A stretch of 55,597 nt of DNA. Origin: DASRHT01 sp035293765 (GTDB lineage Bacteria > Chloroflexota > Ktedonobacteria > Ktedonobacterales > Ktedonobacteraceae). Numbering within the stretch: the first letter of the stretch is position 1; each line of letters opens with the position of its first letter. The DNA is taken from the NCBI GenBank assembly GCA_035293765.1, contig DATGMF010000063.1:1-55597 (forward strand). Direction: 5' to 3'. Made by a program: the position numbers and the translations under genes. Under the pieces are notes generated by a model. It did not search any database. It was given only the letters and a program-made list of their open reading frames with translations, and had not been told where the DNA came from. Positions 23,564-32,227 of the stretch are shown here, piece by piece.

Positions 23564-24275
23564 AACTAGAAGATTGGATATGCACAAACACCTGCTCCAG
23601 CGGCTTTTTCTGTATATCCGGTACAGTCGCTTCTGGAGCGGGATAGCCCACGGGTATCAAGACGTAGGCGCGCTCGTTAGGAGGACGTTGCAAGATCTTG
23701 CTCAAGAAGCCCATCGGATTGGGGGTATGAGTCAGAGTGGAGAGACCCGCGAAGGTGAGCGAGGAGAGCAGCATGCCCACGGCGATGCCGACCGATTCCT
23801 GAACGTAATAATGCTTGATTTTGCACTGCCTCCCATCGGGAAGGGTCTGGAGGCCGTAAATCTGGGCAAAGACGACGATCAGGTAAGGAGCCTGTTCAAT
23901 ATGCGGCTTATGCCAATCAGTCCCCAGAACTGCCAGGGCATCAAGCCATTCTTGCGACATGCGGTGCTCATAGCTCTCTTTCTCTTCGGCCTCCGCCTCC
24001 AGGCGTATCTGTCGCTTAATTGCAGGATCGCTCACCACGACAAAGGTCCAGGGCTGCTGATTAGCGCCGCTGGGAGCCAGGCTCGCGGCCTGAATCGCGT
24101 TCTCGATCAGCTCAAAAGGAACCGGCTCGCTGGAATACTCGCGAACCGTCCGGCGCCTGCTCATCGTTTCCAGATACAGGCGAGATCCGGCTCGCTGCTC
24201 CTCAAGGCCAAGTTGTGGCCCGGTATATGGCACAAACGGGTATGGGGAGACGCCCTTCATCGATTCATCAGACAC
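23562..24275 (-). CDS. nitroreductase-family flavoprotein (iodotyrosine-deiodinase-like)
   Basis: 237-residue FMN-dependent oxidoreductase. The FMN phosphate-binding motif SRRRTVREYSSEPV (about 39-52) and APSGANQQPWTFVVV (about 67-81) match the iodotyrosine deiodinase/BluB branch of the nitroreductase fold. An LxTLTHTPNPM region and PVGYPAPEATVP near the end are also typical. It likely reduces or dehalogenates an organic substrate with NAD(P)H; the actual substrate is unknown. No partner genes adjoin it. Confidence 0.85.
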   Translation of the reverse strand: MSDESMKGVSPYPFVPYTGPQLGLEEQRAGSRLYLETMSRRRTVREYSSEPVPFELIENAIQAASLAPSGANQQPWTFVVVSDPAIKRQIRLEAEAEEKESYEHRMSQEWLDALAVLGTDWHKPHIEQAPYLIVVFAQIYGLQTLPDGRQCKIKHYYVQESVGIAVGMLLSSLTFAGLSTLTHTPNPMGFLSKILQRPPNERAYVLIPVGYPAPEATVPDIQKKPLEQVFVHIQSSS

Positions 24276-24412
24276 TCTATAAAACCTCTTTCTGCGCTCC
24301 TGCCTCTCTCTTCCGCTTCTTCCTAATAGATTATATGCCTGATTGCTTCATCATATCAAACTGGACCTCGCTGAAAAATCTCTACCTGAATTCCCAGAAC
24401 ATATGACACCAT

Positions 24413-24451
24413 AAAAACAGGGTTCCAGGAGCTATAACTCCTGGAACCCTG
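24413..24451 (-). terminator. Rho-independent terminator
   Basis: Perfect 14-bp stem (CAGGGTTCCAGGAG and CTCCTGGAACCCTG, loop of 6). On the minus strand it is followed by TTTTTA. It ends the transcript of the secreted protein gene at 24502. Confidence 0.92.
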
Positions 24452-24501
24452 CTAAAATCTGAGATGCGTGTATACCTTATCCACCCCTGAATGGCGTGGC
24501 A

Positions 24502-26202
24502 TCAGGCGCCGATCTCAGCGATACGCGTGCCCCAATCGGTGAACTGATCGCCGGCCCCCGGGATGTACTCGGTTGCGACCCAGATGGAGTGGCCGTTATT
24601 GGAAGAGTCAAACGCGGCAGCGGAGTAGTCACCCCAGCGGCAGGCACCGCCAGCACAGGTGAAGCCGGTATCAGCCGTGACGCCTGGCTCGATCATCGTG
24701 ATTGCTCCAAACTGCGCGTGTTTCGCTCCCGAACGGGTCACATAGACGGCGCTGGGGAAGGTGTTCGGCCCCGTCATGCTCATCACCATCTCAACGGTGC
24801 CATCGGGGCTCTGCTGAATGGCCGGATAGAGCAAGAACTCGCCCTGAGCGGTCACGTAGCCCTGATCCACAATGGTGGCGCTCTTGATCACCTGCTGCTG
24901 CGAGTCCAGCGCAGGCGTGATCGAGAACCAGGCCGCGCCGGTGCTTGGAGTGGCATCGCCGGGAACGTTGACGATAGTATCCAGAGCGCCCCAGAGCTTG
25001 CCGTTGATCATTTGCACCTGCTGCATCCGGGTATCACCCGTATCGAGGAAAACCCCACCAGGCGAGGCTGCCGCCGGAGGTGCGCCATAAGGCTCCGAGG
25101 TGATGACCACGCTGGTGAGATTGGGGGTCCCACCGCTGGAAACGCGGTCGGTTGCCGTCATCGCCCACACGCCAAGACGCGTATCAAAGGCGGAATGGCG
25201 CGTTACCGACTGTAAAAAGAACTCGGCTTTGGTATTATCGTTGGTGATAGCGGGCTGAACGGACCCGGCTTTCACCCCACCAATGCCCAGATTGCCAAAA
25301 TGCACAAAGTTGACCGTCGTCGCTAGTGATACCAGTTGCGACTTGGAGATGGCGTAGATCTGCGCACCGTTGAAGTTCGGTCCAAGAATAGAAAACTCGT
25401 TGGTACTCACATAGATATTCTGTTTATCAAGGCCCAGCAAGGGCTGATCGCCAAAGCAGGGGCAGCCGGGATCGTTGGCATCGGTGGTATCGAACTGATA
25501 GACCGTGAAGATGGTCGGGAAGTCCGAAGGCGCTACCGCTACATCCAGATGCGATGCCGTATTCGACGGATCGATTGCCAGAACGCTAGCAAACCATGCA
25601 TGGGTAGTGGCATCGAAATAGCAGCGCGGATCACTGAGGAATTCGGCGGGGGGCTCAGCGAAGAGGCTGTTGAGGCTGATCGGACCATCTTTCAGTGTGC
25701 CGTTGCGGTTGTAATCGGCAGCCACTAAATTAACCAGCTCCAATACATTGTTTTTGTTAACGCACATGCCCTGGTCGGGCGGCTCAACGTCAAAGCCGTT
25801 AGCATTGAAGCTATCGACACTGCTCAGCCCATTGAAGTTCGTCGTCACTGCGTGGGCGCTGGTTAAGGGCGAAGCCGCCACCTTTGGAATGGCACCCTTG
25901 CTCACCGTCGCAGCAGTTCCTATGCCATCGGGCGCCGGACGGTTGACGGCTACCTTGCGTACTACCGGATTGGGATGAACCGGCGCAGCGTGAGCAGTAG
26001 AGATTTTGCTCATATCCACGGTGGCTTTGAACTTGAGATGTCCCACGGCGCTCAGCGGCGAGCCGCTATTCGTAGCAGCATAAGCAGCAGGAGGAGCCGA
26101 GGAAAATAGTCCCGCTACCATATAGCCGCTGATGAGGGTAGCGAGGACGGCTAGCTTTAAAGTGCTACTAACGAGGTAACGTAGATCCTTTAGGTTCTTC
26201 AT
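24502..26202 (-). CDS. secreted beta-propeller-like protein of unknown function
   Basis: 566-residue exported protein. Start at ATG 26202 because GGGGAGA lies 7 bases upstream; the frame extends 26 codons further without support. The signal segment is about 12-43 (ending AAYAA). The remainder is rich in Gly, Asn, Thr and short beta strands, with motifs such as PPDQGMCV, QPLLGLDKQNIYVSTNEF and RWGDYSAAAFD. These recur in secreted proteins of soil Chloroflexota and Actinobacteria and suggest a repeated-blade fold. Several paired cysteines (GCPCFGD, CAGGACRWGD) could be disulfides. No catalytic residues are recognised. Confidence 0.8.
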   Translation of the reverse strand: MKNLKDLRYLVSSTLKLAVLATLISGYMVAGLFSSAPPAAYAATNSGSPLSAVGHLKFKATVDMSKISTAHAAPVHPNPVVRKVAVNRPAPDGIGTAATVSKGAIPKVAASPLTSAHAVTTNFNGLSSVDSFNANGFDVEPPDQGMCVNKNNVLELVNLVAADYNRNGTLKDGPISLNSLFAEPPAEFLSDPRCYFDATTHAWFASVLAIDPSNTASHLDVAVAPSDFPTIFTVYQFDTTDANDPGCPCFGDQPLLGLDKQNIYVSTNEFSILGPNFNGAQIYAISKSQLVSLATTVNFVHFGNLGIGGVKAGSVQPAITNDNTKAEFFLQSVTRHSAFDTRLGVWAMTATDRVSSGGTPNLTSVVITSEPYGAPPAAASPGGVFLDTGDTRMQQVQMINGKLWGALDTIVNVPGDATPSTGAAWFSITPALDSQQQVIKSATIVDQGYVTAQGEFLLYPAIQQSPDGTVEMVMSMTGPNTFPSAVYVTRSGAKHAQFGAITMIEPGVTADTGFTCAGGACRWGDYSAAAFDSSNNGHSIWVATEYIPGAGDQFTDWGTRIAEIGA

Positions 26203-26526
26203 AAACGATCTCCCCACTTTTAAACGAACATATGACGTTTTGGAGATACGCCGGACAAAAGAAGTATCCTGGGGGTCCAATTAGTAATTACGTGAGAAGG
26301 TTACACGAGGTAAAAATAAAATAACGCGGGCAGTAAAAATTTTATTTTACTCAATTGCTATCTTCACGAAATATGCTACGATCCGGCTACCGGTGCAACA
26401 AGGGTGGCAAAAAAGATGCGCAAAAAATGGTGGTGGATCGTGTTTATACAGCAAGCACAGGTGGAAGAGTACCCGTTCGGAAGGACTGCACATGCCACTC
26501 CCCCACCTATGCTTCATCTCAAGCTA
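26203..26526. other. intergenic region with AT-rich inverted repeat
   Basis: Contains GTAAAAATAAAAT (26310-26322) facing ATTTTATTTTAC (26339-26350), an AT-only stem around a GC-rich loop. It lies between two genes on the minus strand. It may be a weak terminator for the luciferase-like gene or part of the promoter of the secreted protein gene. No coding sequence is supported. Confidence 0.45.
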
Positions 26527-27492
26527 TCACTGCAAACTGCCGATCAAGCGCGCCAACTGTGCCTGCTCGCGAGCGGCATCCTGGACCGGTATCAGCAACA
26601 CCAGCAGTTCATCCAGCCCCTGCGCCAGCAGATCGGTCAATTGCTGCGCGACCGCGGCCTCATTGCCGAAGACGACAAGAGAGCGTGCAAGCTCATCAAG
26701 CCCCGCTCCATCGTCGCCTATTGGAAAGCCCGCATCCGCGAACATCCTGGCGTAGAAGGGCAGCGTGGCATAGAACAGGATGCGCTTGCTAGCAGCACTG
26801 TGAGCGGCATTTTCGTCTTCACTTAAAGAGACCAGGACATGCGCCACCAGGGGAGGCGTCGGGCGCTGGCTGGCCTCCGCGCCAGCTCGCAGAGCCGGTA
26901 AAGCTTTGTTCAAGAGGTATGGCACAGGGCAGAGCCAGGAGATGGCACCATCTGAAATCTCGCCAGCGAGACGGAACGCGCCCTCACGCAGCGCCGAAAT
27001 CAAGATCGGGACCGGGGCAGTGCGCAGGGGAGGCGTCTGGACGTTAAAATAATCGCCGTGAAACGCGACCTGTCCCTCCCACAACACTGAGCGCAAAATT
27101 GCCACATATTCGCGCAAGTGGGCCAGGGGAGCCGTATGTTGCAAGCCATAGATGCCCTCAATAGGCGGTCGATGGCTTGGACCAACGCCCAGGCGCAGAC
27201 GTCCAGGCGCGATATCGTTGACCGTCAATGCTTGCTGGGCCAGGATCAAGGGATGGCGCGGATAGGTTGGCACAATCGATGTTCCCAGGCGTATGCGCGT
27301 CGTGCGTGCTGCTGTGGCGGCGTAGAGGGTCAGAGTGTCGAGCGTCGGCGGCGACTGCGTCATCCAGACCTGCTCGACTCCGGCGGCCTCAGCCGCGGCA
27401 ATCAGCTCGATTGCCTGCGTTGCTTCCCGCGCCTCGATTGCCAGGCCAATCCGTGCTCGTGGCGATAGATTGGCTGAAGTTTGAGATTGCAT
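26527..27492 (-). CDS. LLM-class (luciferase-like) flavin/F420-dependent oxidoreductase
   Basis: 321-residue TIM-barrel oxidoreductase. It opens with RIGLAIEAREATQAIELIAAAEAAGVEQVWMT, as in the F420-dependent methylene-tetrahydromethanopterin-reductase-like group. TTRIRLGTSIVPTYPRHP (about 63-80) and GRLRLGVGPSH (about 96-106) are the conserved barrel strands that bind the deazaflavin or flavin. The substrate is not predictable. GAAGGAAGGA precedes the ATG by about 8 bases. It is the last gene on the minus strand before the divergent M20 hydrolase. Confidence 0.87.
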   Translation of the reverse strand: MQSQTSANLSPRARIGLAIEAREATQAIELIAAAEAAGVEQVWMTQSPPTLDTLTLYAATAARTTRIRLGTSIVPTYPRHPLILAQQALTVNDIAPGRLRLGVGPSHRPPIEGIYGLQHTAPLAHLREYVAILRSVLWEGQVAFHGDYFNVQTPPLRTAPVPILISALREGAFRLAGEISDGAISWLCPVPYLLNKALPALRAGAEASQRPTPPLVAHVLVSLSEDENAAHSAASKRILFYATLPFYARMFADAGFPIGDDGAGLDELARSLVVFGNEAAVAQQLTDLLAQGLDELLVLLIPVQDAAREQAQLARLIGSLQ

Positions 27493-27567
27493 ACTGATGA
27501 TCCTTCCTTCACTTCAAATATCTCGTGATTTTTCACTATATGCCACCCATTCGCACGTCGTCAAACA

Positions 27568-27588
27568 GGACAACCGCAAGGGTTGTCG
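27568..27588. repeat. core palindrome of the dispersed repeat family
   Basis: GGACAACCGCAAGGGTTGTC, the same core as at 11768, without the GTAG/CTAC ends. Probably a decayed copy. Confidence 0.5.
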
Positions 27589-27673
27589 TCGCTCGCACGG
27601 CAGGTTGTGATGATCGAATGTGGATCATATGATAAAAATCAACCGTTTCCAGGTTCGTACTCTCGATTCCTGT

Positions 27674-27705
27674 CAGACAATCTATCTTTCAGACAATCTA
27701 TCTTT
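27674..27705 (+). repeat. tandem 16-bp direct repeat upstream of the M20 hydrolase
   Basis: CAGACAATCTATCTTT occurs twice in direct succession (27674-27689 and 27690-27705), ending 18 bases before the start codon. It could be a regulator site or a slippage product in the leader. Confidence 0.6.
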
Positions 27706-27723
27706 TAGAAGGGATTCTTCGCC

Positions 27724-29103
27724 ATGACAACTCAATCATACGCACAGGTTGACCAGGCAGTTGAGCAGGCCGCACCCACCATTCAGCGGATCGCGCAAGA
27801 AGTGTGGCAGCTCGCCGAACTTTCGCTGCGCGAGGTCAAATCGGCACAGCTCCTGATAAATATTTTGCGGGAACATGGCTTCACCATCACCAGCGAAGGC
27901 ACTGCCGGTATACCCACGGCCTTTATCGCCGAGTATGGCAGCGGATCGCCGATTCTGGGCTTCCTGGCAGAGTACGATGCCCTGCCCGGCCTGGGCAACG
28001 AGGCTGTGCCCTATCGAGAGCCGCGCAAAGATCAGGTCAGCAGCGGACATGGCTGCGGTCACAACCTGCTGGGAGCGGGCTGCATCGGGGCGGCTATCGC
28101 GCTGAAAAACCTGATGGCCGAGCAGAACATCCCTGGCACGATTCGCCTGTACGGATGCGCGGCAGAAGAGACTGAAGGGGCTAAAATCTATATGGCCCGC
28201 GAAGGGCTATTTCGCGATCTTGATGTCGCTTTGCACTGGCATCCTGGCCCGTTCGCCAGAGTAAGCAATTTCCGCTCGACGGCGGTCGATCAGATGAAGA
28301 TCGAGTTCTTCGGCAGAAGCGCCCACGCCGCCGGCGGTCCCTGGTTAGGACGCAGCGCGGTCCACGCCGCCGAACTTTTCGCGCACGGACTCAACCTGAT
28401 GCGCGAACACCTTGAGCCGACCGCGCGCATCCACTACATCTATGAACATGGCGGCATGGCGCCAAACGTCGTCCCCGACTATGCCCGCCTGTGCTTATAT
28501 GTGCGCGATGGCAACCGCAAGAATGTGATGGCAACAACGGCCTGGGTCAAGCAGATAGCCGAGGGCGCGGCCCTGGCAACCCAGACCAGCAGCAAGGTCC
28601 AGGTCTATACCGGCCTCTATGACCTCCTGCCGAACAGCCCCCTGGCCGCTCGCATGCAGACCCACCTTGATCGCATCGGCGTACCCAGCTATACCGAGGA
28701 GGAGCAGGCATTCGCGCGCGAGTTGCAGCGCAACTTCGGCGTCGAGGCCAAAGGCATGACCACGCAGACGCAACCACTCGGCGACGAAAGCAGCTCTATG
28801 GGCGCATCAACGGACGTGGGAGATGTGAGCTGGAATGTGCCGACGATGGGCTGTGGCATGCCAACCATGCCGCTCGGCGTTGCCGTCCACACCTGGGCTG
28901 CGACCGCCAGCCACGGCACCAGCATCGGCCTGAAAGGCGCAATTTATGCTGCTCGTTTGCTGGCATGGACCGGTTTTGATCTATTGCACGATGCAGAATT
29001 GCGCCAGGCCGCCCGTGCCGACTTCGAGCGACGCGTGCGTGATCAGCCCTACGTCACGCCGCTGCCACCCGAACTGAAGCAACCGATAGGGCTGACACTA
29101 TAG
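27724..29103 (+). CDS. M20-family amidohydrolase (AbgB-like)
   Basis: 459-residue zinc amidohydrolase of the aminobenzoyl-glutamate hydrolase subunit B type. Metal-binding motifs are GHGCGHNLLG (about 108-117), EETEGAK with the general base Glu (about 145), a His in VALHWHPG, and the late His in THGTSIGLKG-like text (here ASHGTSIGLKG). A dimerisation lid lies in the middle. Such enzymes split N-acyl amino acids or p-aminobenzoyl-glutamate. GAAGGGA precedes the ATG by about 9 bases. No abgA or abgT partner is seen. Confidence 0.88.
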   Translation: MTTQSYAQVDQAVEQAAPTIQRIAQEVWQLAELSLREVKSAQLLINILREHGFTITSEGTAGIPTAFIAEYGSGSPILGFLAEYDALPGLGNEAVPYREPRKDQVSSGHGCGHNLLGAGCIGAAIALKNLMAEQNIPGTIRLYGCAAEETEGAKIYMAREGLFRDLDVALHWHPGPFARVSNFRSTAVDQMKIEFFGRSAHAAGGPWLGRSAVHAAELFAHGLNLMREHLEPTARIHYIYEHGGMAPNVVPDYARLCLYVRDGNRKNVMATTAWVKQIAEGAALATQTSSKVQVYTGLYDLLPNSPLAARMQTHLDRIGVPSYTEEEQAFARELQRNFGVEAKGMTTQTQPLGDESSSMGASTDVGDVSWNVPTMGCGMPTMPLGVAVHTWAATASHGTSIGLKGAIYAARLLAWTGFDLLHDAELRQAARADFERRVRDQPYVTPLPPELKQPIGLTL

Positions 29104-29149
29104 GGCAATTATGCTCATTAACCAATGATGTTTGGAATCCCTCTGTCCT

Positions 29150-29300
29150 GTGGCGACGAGGTTCACCGCGTCCGCTTTAGCGCGGGGTTGTGACAAACAG
29201 CCGGTAAACCGGACGTTATGATGAACCTAAAAAAACACCTGGAGCTGAGCCGCAAGGCGCTATCGGTTCCTCCACAGGGCAACCGCGAGGGATTGCCCTG
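29150..29300. repeat. decayed repeat-family elements
   Basis: GTGGCGACGAGGTTCACCGC (29150-29169) resembles the left end of the element at 49233. CAGGGCAACC-gcgag-GGATTGCCCTG (29275-29300) is the palindromic core. The ends are degraded. Confidence 0.5.
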
Positions 29301-29311
29301 CTCGGACTTCA

Positions 29312-29356
29312 TTGAGTAATGATGGGGAGGAGCGTATTCTCGCCATCATTACTCAA
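29312..29356. terminator. perfect long inverted repeat between convergent genes
   Basis: TTGAGTAATGATGG (29312-29325) and CCATCATTACTCAA (29343-29356), 14 of 14 pairs, loop 17. There is no T-run. It lies 18 bases beyond the M32 stop on the minus strand. Confidence 0.6.
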
Positions 29357-29374
29357 CGCTTGCCCGCTTAACGA

Positions 29375-30937
29375 TCAACTCGCCTGGGGCAGCTCGTAAA
29401 TTTTTGTGAACTTATCAGTCAGATAACGCACAAAGTACTGAGGATTCGCGGGTTCCCCCGTCAGGCGCAGCAGCAGATCCTCGGGCAGATAGGTCGCGCC
29501 AACGGAGTACATGTGTTCACGCAGCCACTGCAAGATGAAGGAGGTATCGCCGCCAGCCAGTCGCTCGGCAAAATCGGGACACTCGCGCTGCACGGTCTGG
29601 AAAATTTGAGCGGCATAGAGGTTGCCCAGCGTATAACTGGGGAAACCTCCGAAGCCGCCAGACCAGTGGATATCCTGCAAAACGCCCACCGTATCATTTT
29701 CCGGCTCTATCCCCAGATATTCGCGGTACTTCTCATTCCACAACCGTGGCAGGGACTCGACGGTAATTTCACCATTCATCAGCGCCTTCTCTAGCTCGAA
29801 ACGAATGACGATATGCAGGTTATAGGTCACTTCATCGGCCTCGACCCGAATCAGGCTCGGCTCAACGCAGTTGAGCGCCCGCACGAAGGTCGTTACATCG
29901 ACCGTATTGAACTGCTGCGGGAAGAATTCGCGCAACAGGGCATACTTTTTCTGCCAGAAAAGCTCGGAGCGGCCCAGAGCGTTCTCCCACAAGCGAGATT
30001 GCGATTCATGCACGCCCGCCGATGCTCCTCCCGCCAGCGGAGTGCGCAATAACGTCCGCGAACTCCCCTGTTCATAGAGCGCATGTCCTCCCTCATGCAA
30101 CGTCGCCATCAGCGCCATCCCCAAAAACTGCTCTGTATAGCGTACGGTAAAGCGCACATCCAGAGGGGAACCAAAATCGGTGGTGAAAGGATGAGGGGAG
30201 CGCATGATCTGACCATGCACAAAATCGTAGCCAATGCTGGCAGCAACCTTTTCACAGAACACGCGCTGCTGCTCTAGTGGGAAGTTGCCATAGAGGCAGG
30301 AGGTATCGATTGTCTTCCCACTCGCCTGGATGCGCTTGAGCAGTGTTATGCTCACATCGCGTACGGGAACAAACAGTTCCTCCGCCGCCCTGGTGGTCAG
30401 GCCCGGGTTCGCCAGATCGAGCAGAGCATCCAGGCGTGTTTCGGCAAAGCCCAGTCTATCGGCGATCTCGCGTTGTATCTTCACCGTACGTTGTAGCCAG
30501 GGAGCGAAGCTGGCAAAGTCGTTCTGCTGGCGCGCTCTGATCCAGCTTTCGACACTGGCGACGGCCACCCGCGCCCTCTCTTCAACAAGCTCCGACGGCA
30601 GTTTCGTGGCCTGATCATAGGCTCGACGAGCATGCCGCACCAGCCCTCGGTCCGCGTCGGTGAAACGCTCCTGTTCGATCACATCATCTAACGATTTAAG
30701 CACATTGCCCAGTTGTGGCGCGGACTGGCGCTCGTGCAAGATTTTCTCTAACGTTGCCATCTGGTACATGCGGGCCTCACCCGCTCCCTTCGGCATGGCC
30801 GTATGCTGATCCCACTCAGCAAGACTGATCAGTTTCTCAAGATCAGTAATCTCATACATATACCCTAGCAACTCGCTGATATGCTCATTGCTTGTAGTAA
30901 AATTCATAGACTCACTTGTATGCTGTACCGTCTTCAC
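29375..30937 (-). CDS. M32 carboxypeptidase Taq-type
   Basis: 520-residue zinc metallocarboxypeptidase that removes C-terminal amino acids from peptides in the cytoplasm. The metal-binding HEGGH (in TLHEGGHALYEQGS) is followed by the family motifs ESQSRLWEN and WSGGFGGFPSYTLGN. The length is normal. The frame is open to 31018, but a GTG at 30937 has GGGGAGAG about 7 bases upstream; an ATG at 30907 is the other option. It is divergent from the small membrane gene at 31251, with a DnaA-box-like cluster in between. Confidence 0.92.
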   Translation of the reverse strand: MKTVQHTSESMNFTTSNEHISELLGYMYEITDLEKLISLAEWDQHTAMPKGAGEARMYQMATLEKILHERQSAPQLGNVLKSLDDVIEQERFTDADRGLVRHARRAYDQATKLPSELVEERARVAVASVESWIRARQQNDFASFAPWLQRTVKIQREIADRLGFAETRLDALLDLANPGLTTRAAEELFVPVRDVSITLLKRIQASGKTIDTSCLYGNFPLEQQRVFCEKVAASIGYDFVHGQIMRSPHPFTTDFGSPLDVRFTVRYTEQFLGMALMATLHEGGHALYEQGSSRTLLRTPLAGGASAGVHESQSRLWENALGRSELFWQKKYALLREFFPQQFNTVDVTTFVRALNCVEPSLIRVEADEVTYNLHIVIRFELEKALMNGEITVESLPRLWNEKYREYLGIEPENDTVGVLQDIHWSGGFGGFPSYTLGNLYAAQIFQTVQRECPDFAERLAGGDTSFILQWLREHMYSVGATYLPEDLLLRLTGEPANPQYFVRYLTDKFTKIYELPQAS

Positions 30938-31073
30938 GTTTTCTCTCCCCTTGAATATACATACCATCATTCGATGGTGCAGGTTTTTACCATGCAGTAA
31001 AAATTTTCTGCCCTTCATTTTGTATCCAAAAAGCTGCTAAAGTCAATTTTTGGGGGCCACCAAAAGGTTCAGG

Positions 31074-31128
31074 TTATCCACAGCTCATCCACCACCTTAT
31101 AGAAAGTCGTGGATAAAGTGGTGGATAA
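31074..31128. promoter_or_regulatory. cluster of DnaA-box-like 9-mers
   Basis: A perfect consensus box TTATCCACA (31074-31082, plus strand) is followed by two one-mismatch boxes on the minus strand: TTATCCACG (31108-31116) and TTATCCACC (31120-31128). A fourth weak one, TCATCCACC, is at 31085-31093. The same bases also form a 13-bp inverted repeat (31087-31099 with 31114-31126, one mismatch). It lies between divergent genes. Either a DnaA-binding or titration site, or a hairpin that resembles one. Confidence 0.45.
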
Positions 31129-31250
31129 CAGGCTGGTTAACTGGGTCCTGTCCAGCTATACTTATTTTAAAAGCGACGTATCCCTGACTGTGTCGTCGGT
31201 TATTTCATCCTGGTTGATCGTTCCATTTTAGCCACACACAGGAGGGATTT

Positions 31251-31853
31251 ATGTCTATCGTTGCTGACTATCAAAAGAAGATCGTGCCTAAGAGCGCCTT
31301 GCGGCACCGTCCTATCGGGACGAAGCAAACAACGGTGCCGATCACGCAGCGCTCCTCACGAGTGCCGAAAAAAGAGCCTGAGACGCGTATTACTGGAGAT
31401 ACGCCATTACCTGCGAGCAAAGCGCAGCCGCCTGAGCGCGTTCACTGGCTCATCCCCATCGGGATCTCAATGACGGTCACCATTGTGCTGATCTGGCTGC
31501 TCCAGTCCGTTCTGGCCTGGGGAACCACGACTTATAACGATCTGCGCTTCGGCAGACCTCGCACCTTTCAGGTCGATGTTGTGGTGGGGCACAACGATTC
31601 GCTTGTCACGCCCAGCCACTTTATCGCCTTTAATCTTCACGGTCACATTCAGATCCTGGAACTGCCAGGGGGTGACGCGAGCCATGCCAGGATGATCGTC
31701 GGACCGACGCTGTCCGGGGATGGCGCGGATCTGGTGCCGGTCACGCTGCAATTCGTAGACCGGCAGGGCAATCATCATCCCGATATGCTGGTACACAGCG
31801 GGTCCATTGAACTGTGGTTCAAAAACCAAAACGGCACTTTCGTACCCCAGTGA
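31251..31853 (+). CDS. single-pass membrane protein of unknown function
   Basis: 200-residue protein. The basic cytoplasmic N-terminus (1-65) is followed by one transmembrane helix (about 67-90; WLIPIGISMTVTIVLIWLL). An extracytoplasmic C-terminal domain (about 95-200) contains HNDSLVTPSHFIAFNLHGHIQILELPGGDAS and the closing SIELWFKNQNGTF. GGAGGG lies about 8 bases before the ATG. I have seen such short one-TM proteins in Ktedonobacteria but know no function. It has its own terminator. Confidence 0.75.
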   Translation: MSIVADYQKKIVPKSALRHRPIGTKQTTVPITQRSSRVPKKEPETRITGDTPLPASKAQPPERVHWLIPIGISMTVTIVLIWLLQSVLAWGTTTYNDLRFGRPRTFQVDVVVGHNDSLVTPSHFIAFNLHGHIQILELPGGDASHARMIVGPTLSGDGADLVPVTLQFVDRQGNHHPDMLVHSGSIELWFKNQNGTFVPQ

Positions 31854-31875
31854 AACATGGTGAACTATGCACAAT

Positions 31876-31914
31876 AGCAGGTTGTGAACCACATCCCCGA
31901 CACAACCTGCTTTG
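31876..31914 (+). terminator. Rho-independent-like terminator
   Basis: Perfect 11-bp stem AGCAGGTTGTG / CACAACCTGCT (loop 14) followed by TTTG. It lies 22 bases after the preceding stop. Confidence 0.75.
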
Positions 31915-32043
31915 TCCACGTCATATCTTTTCTGATGAGCCATGCTAACGTGCTTTGTCTGATAAAATCGTTTTTACCATAAGTTCTGTTATTTTAGTAA
32001 ATAAAATTGTCTTGCAACAAAATTTTTAATTTCTTTAGATACA

Positions 32044-32081
32044 AATTAAGCATTTACTTCGCTTAATTCTTGTGCTATACT
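32044..32081 (+). promoter_or_regulatory. extended -10 promoter overlapped by an operator-like palindrome
   Basis: TGCTATACT (TG at 32073-32074, -10 at 32076-32081) with a -35-like TTTACT at 32053-32058, spacer 17. The perfect inverted repeat AATTAAGC-N9-GCTTAATT (32044-32068) sits over the -35, as expected for a repressor site. It drives a leader of about 140 bases to the surface-protein gene. Confidence 0.55.
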
Positions 32082-32227
32082 TTTTCCAGGTGCCGTTGCA
32101 TCTTTCACCACGCGAAAGAAGCTTTTTTCCAGCAAGACCATCTACGAACCTTACCTGATTGTCGTACGCGCATGCCTAGCGGACCTCTCTTTGGTGGAGA
32201 GGGAAGAGAAAAACAAGGAGAACAATC

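Noticed and set aside
31074..31128. Chromosomal origin of replication
   Set aside because: Only three good DnaA boxes, no AT-rich unwinding tract and no dnaA, dnaN, rnpA or parAB genes nearby; kept only as a DnaA-box cluster.
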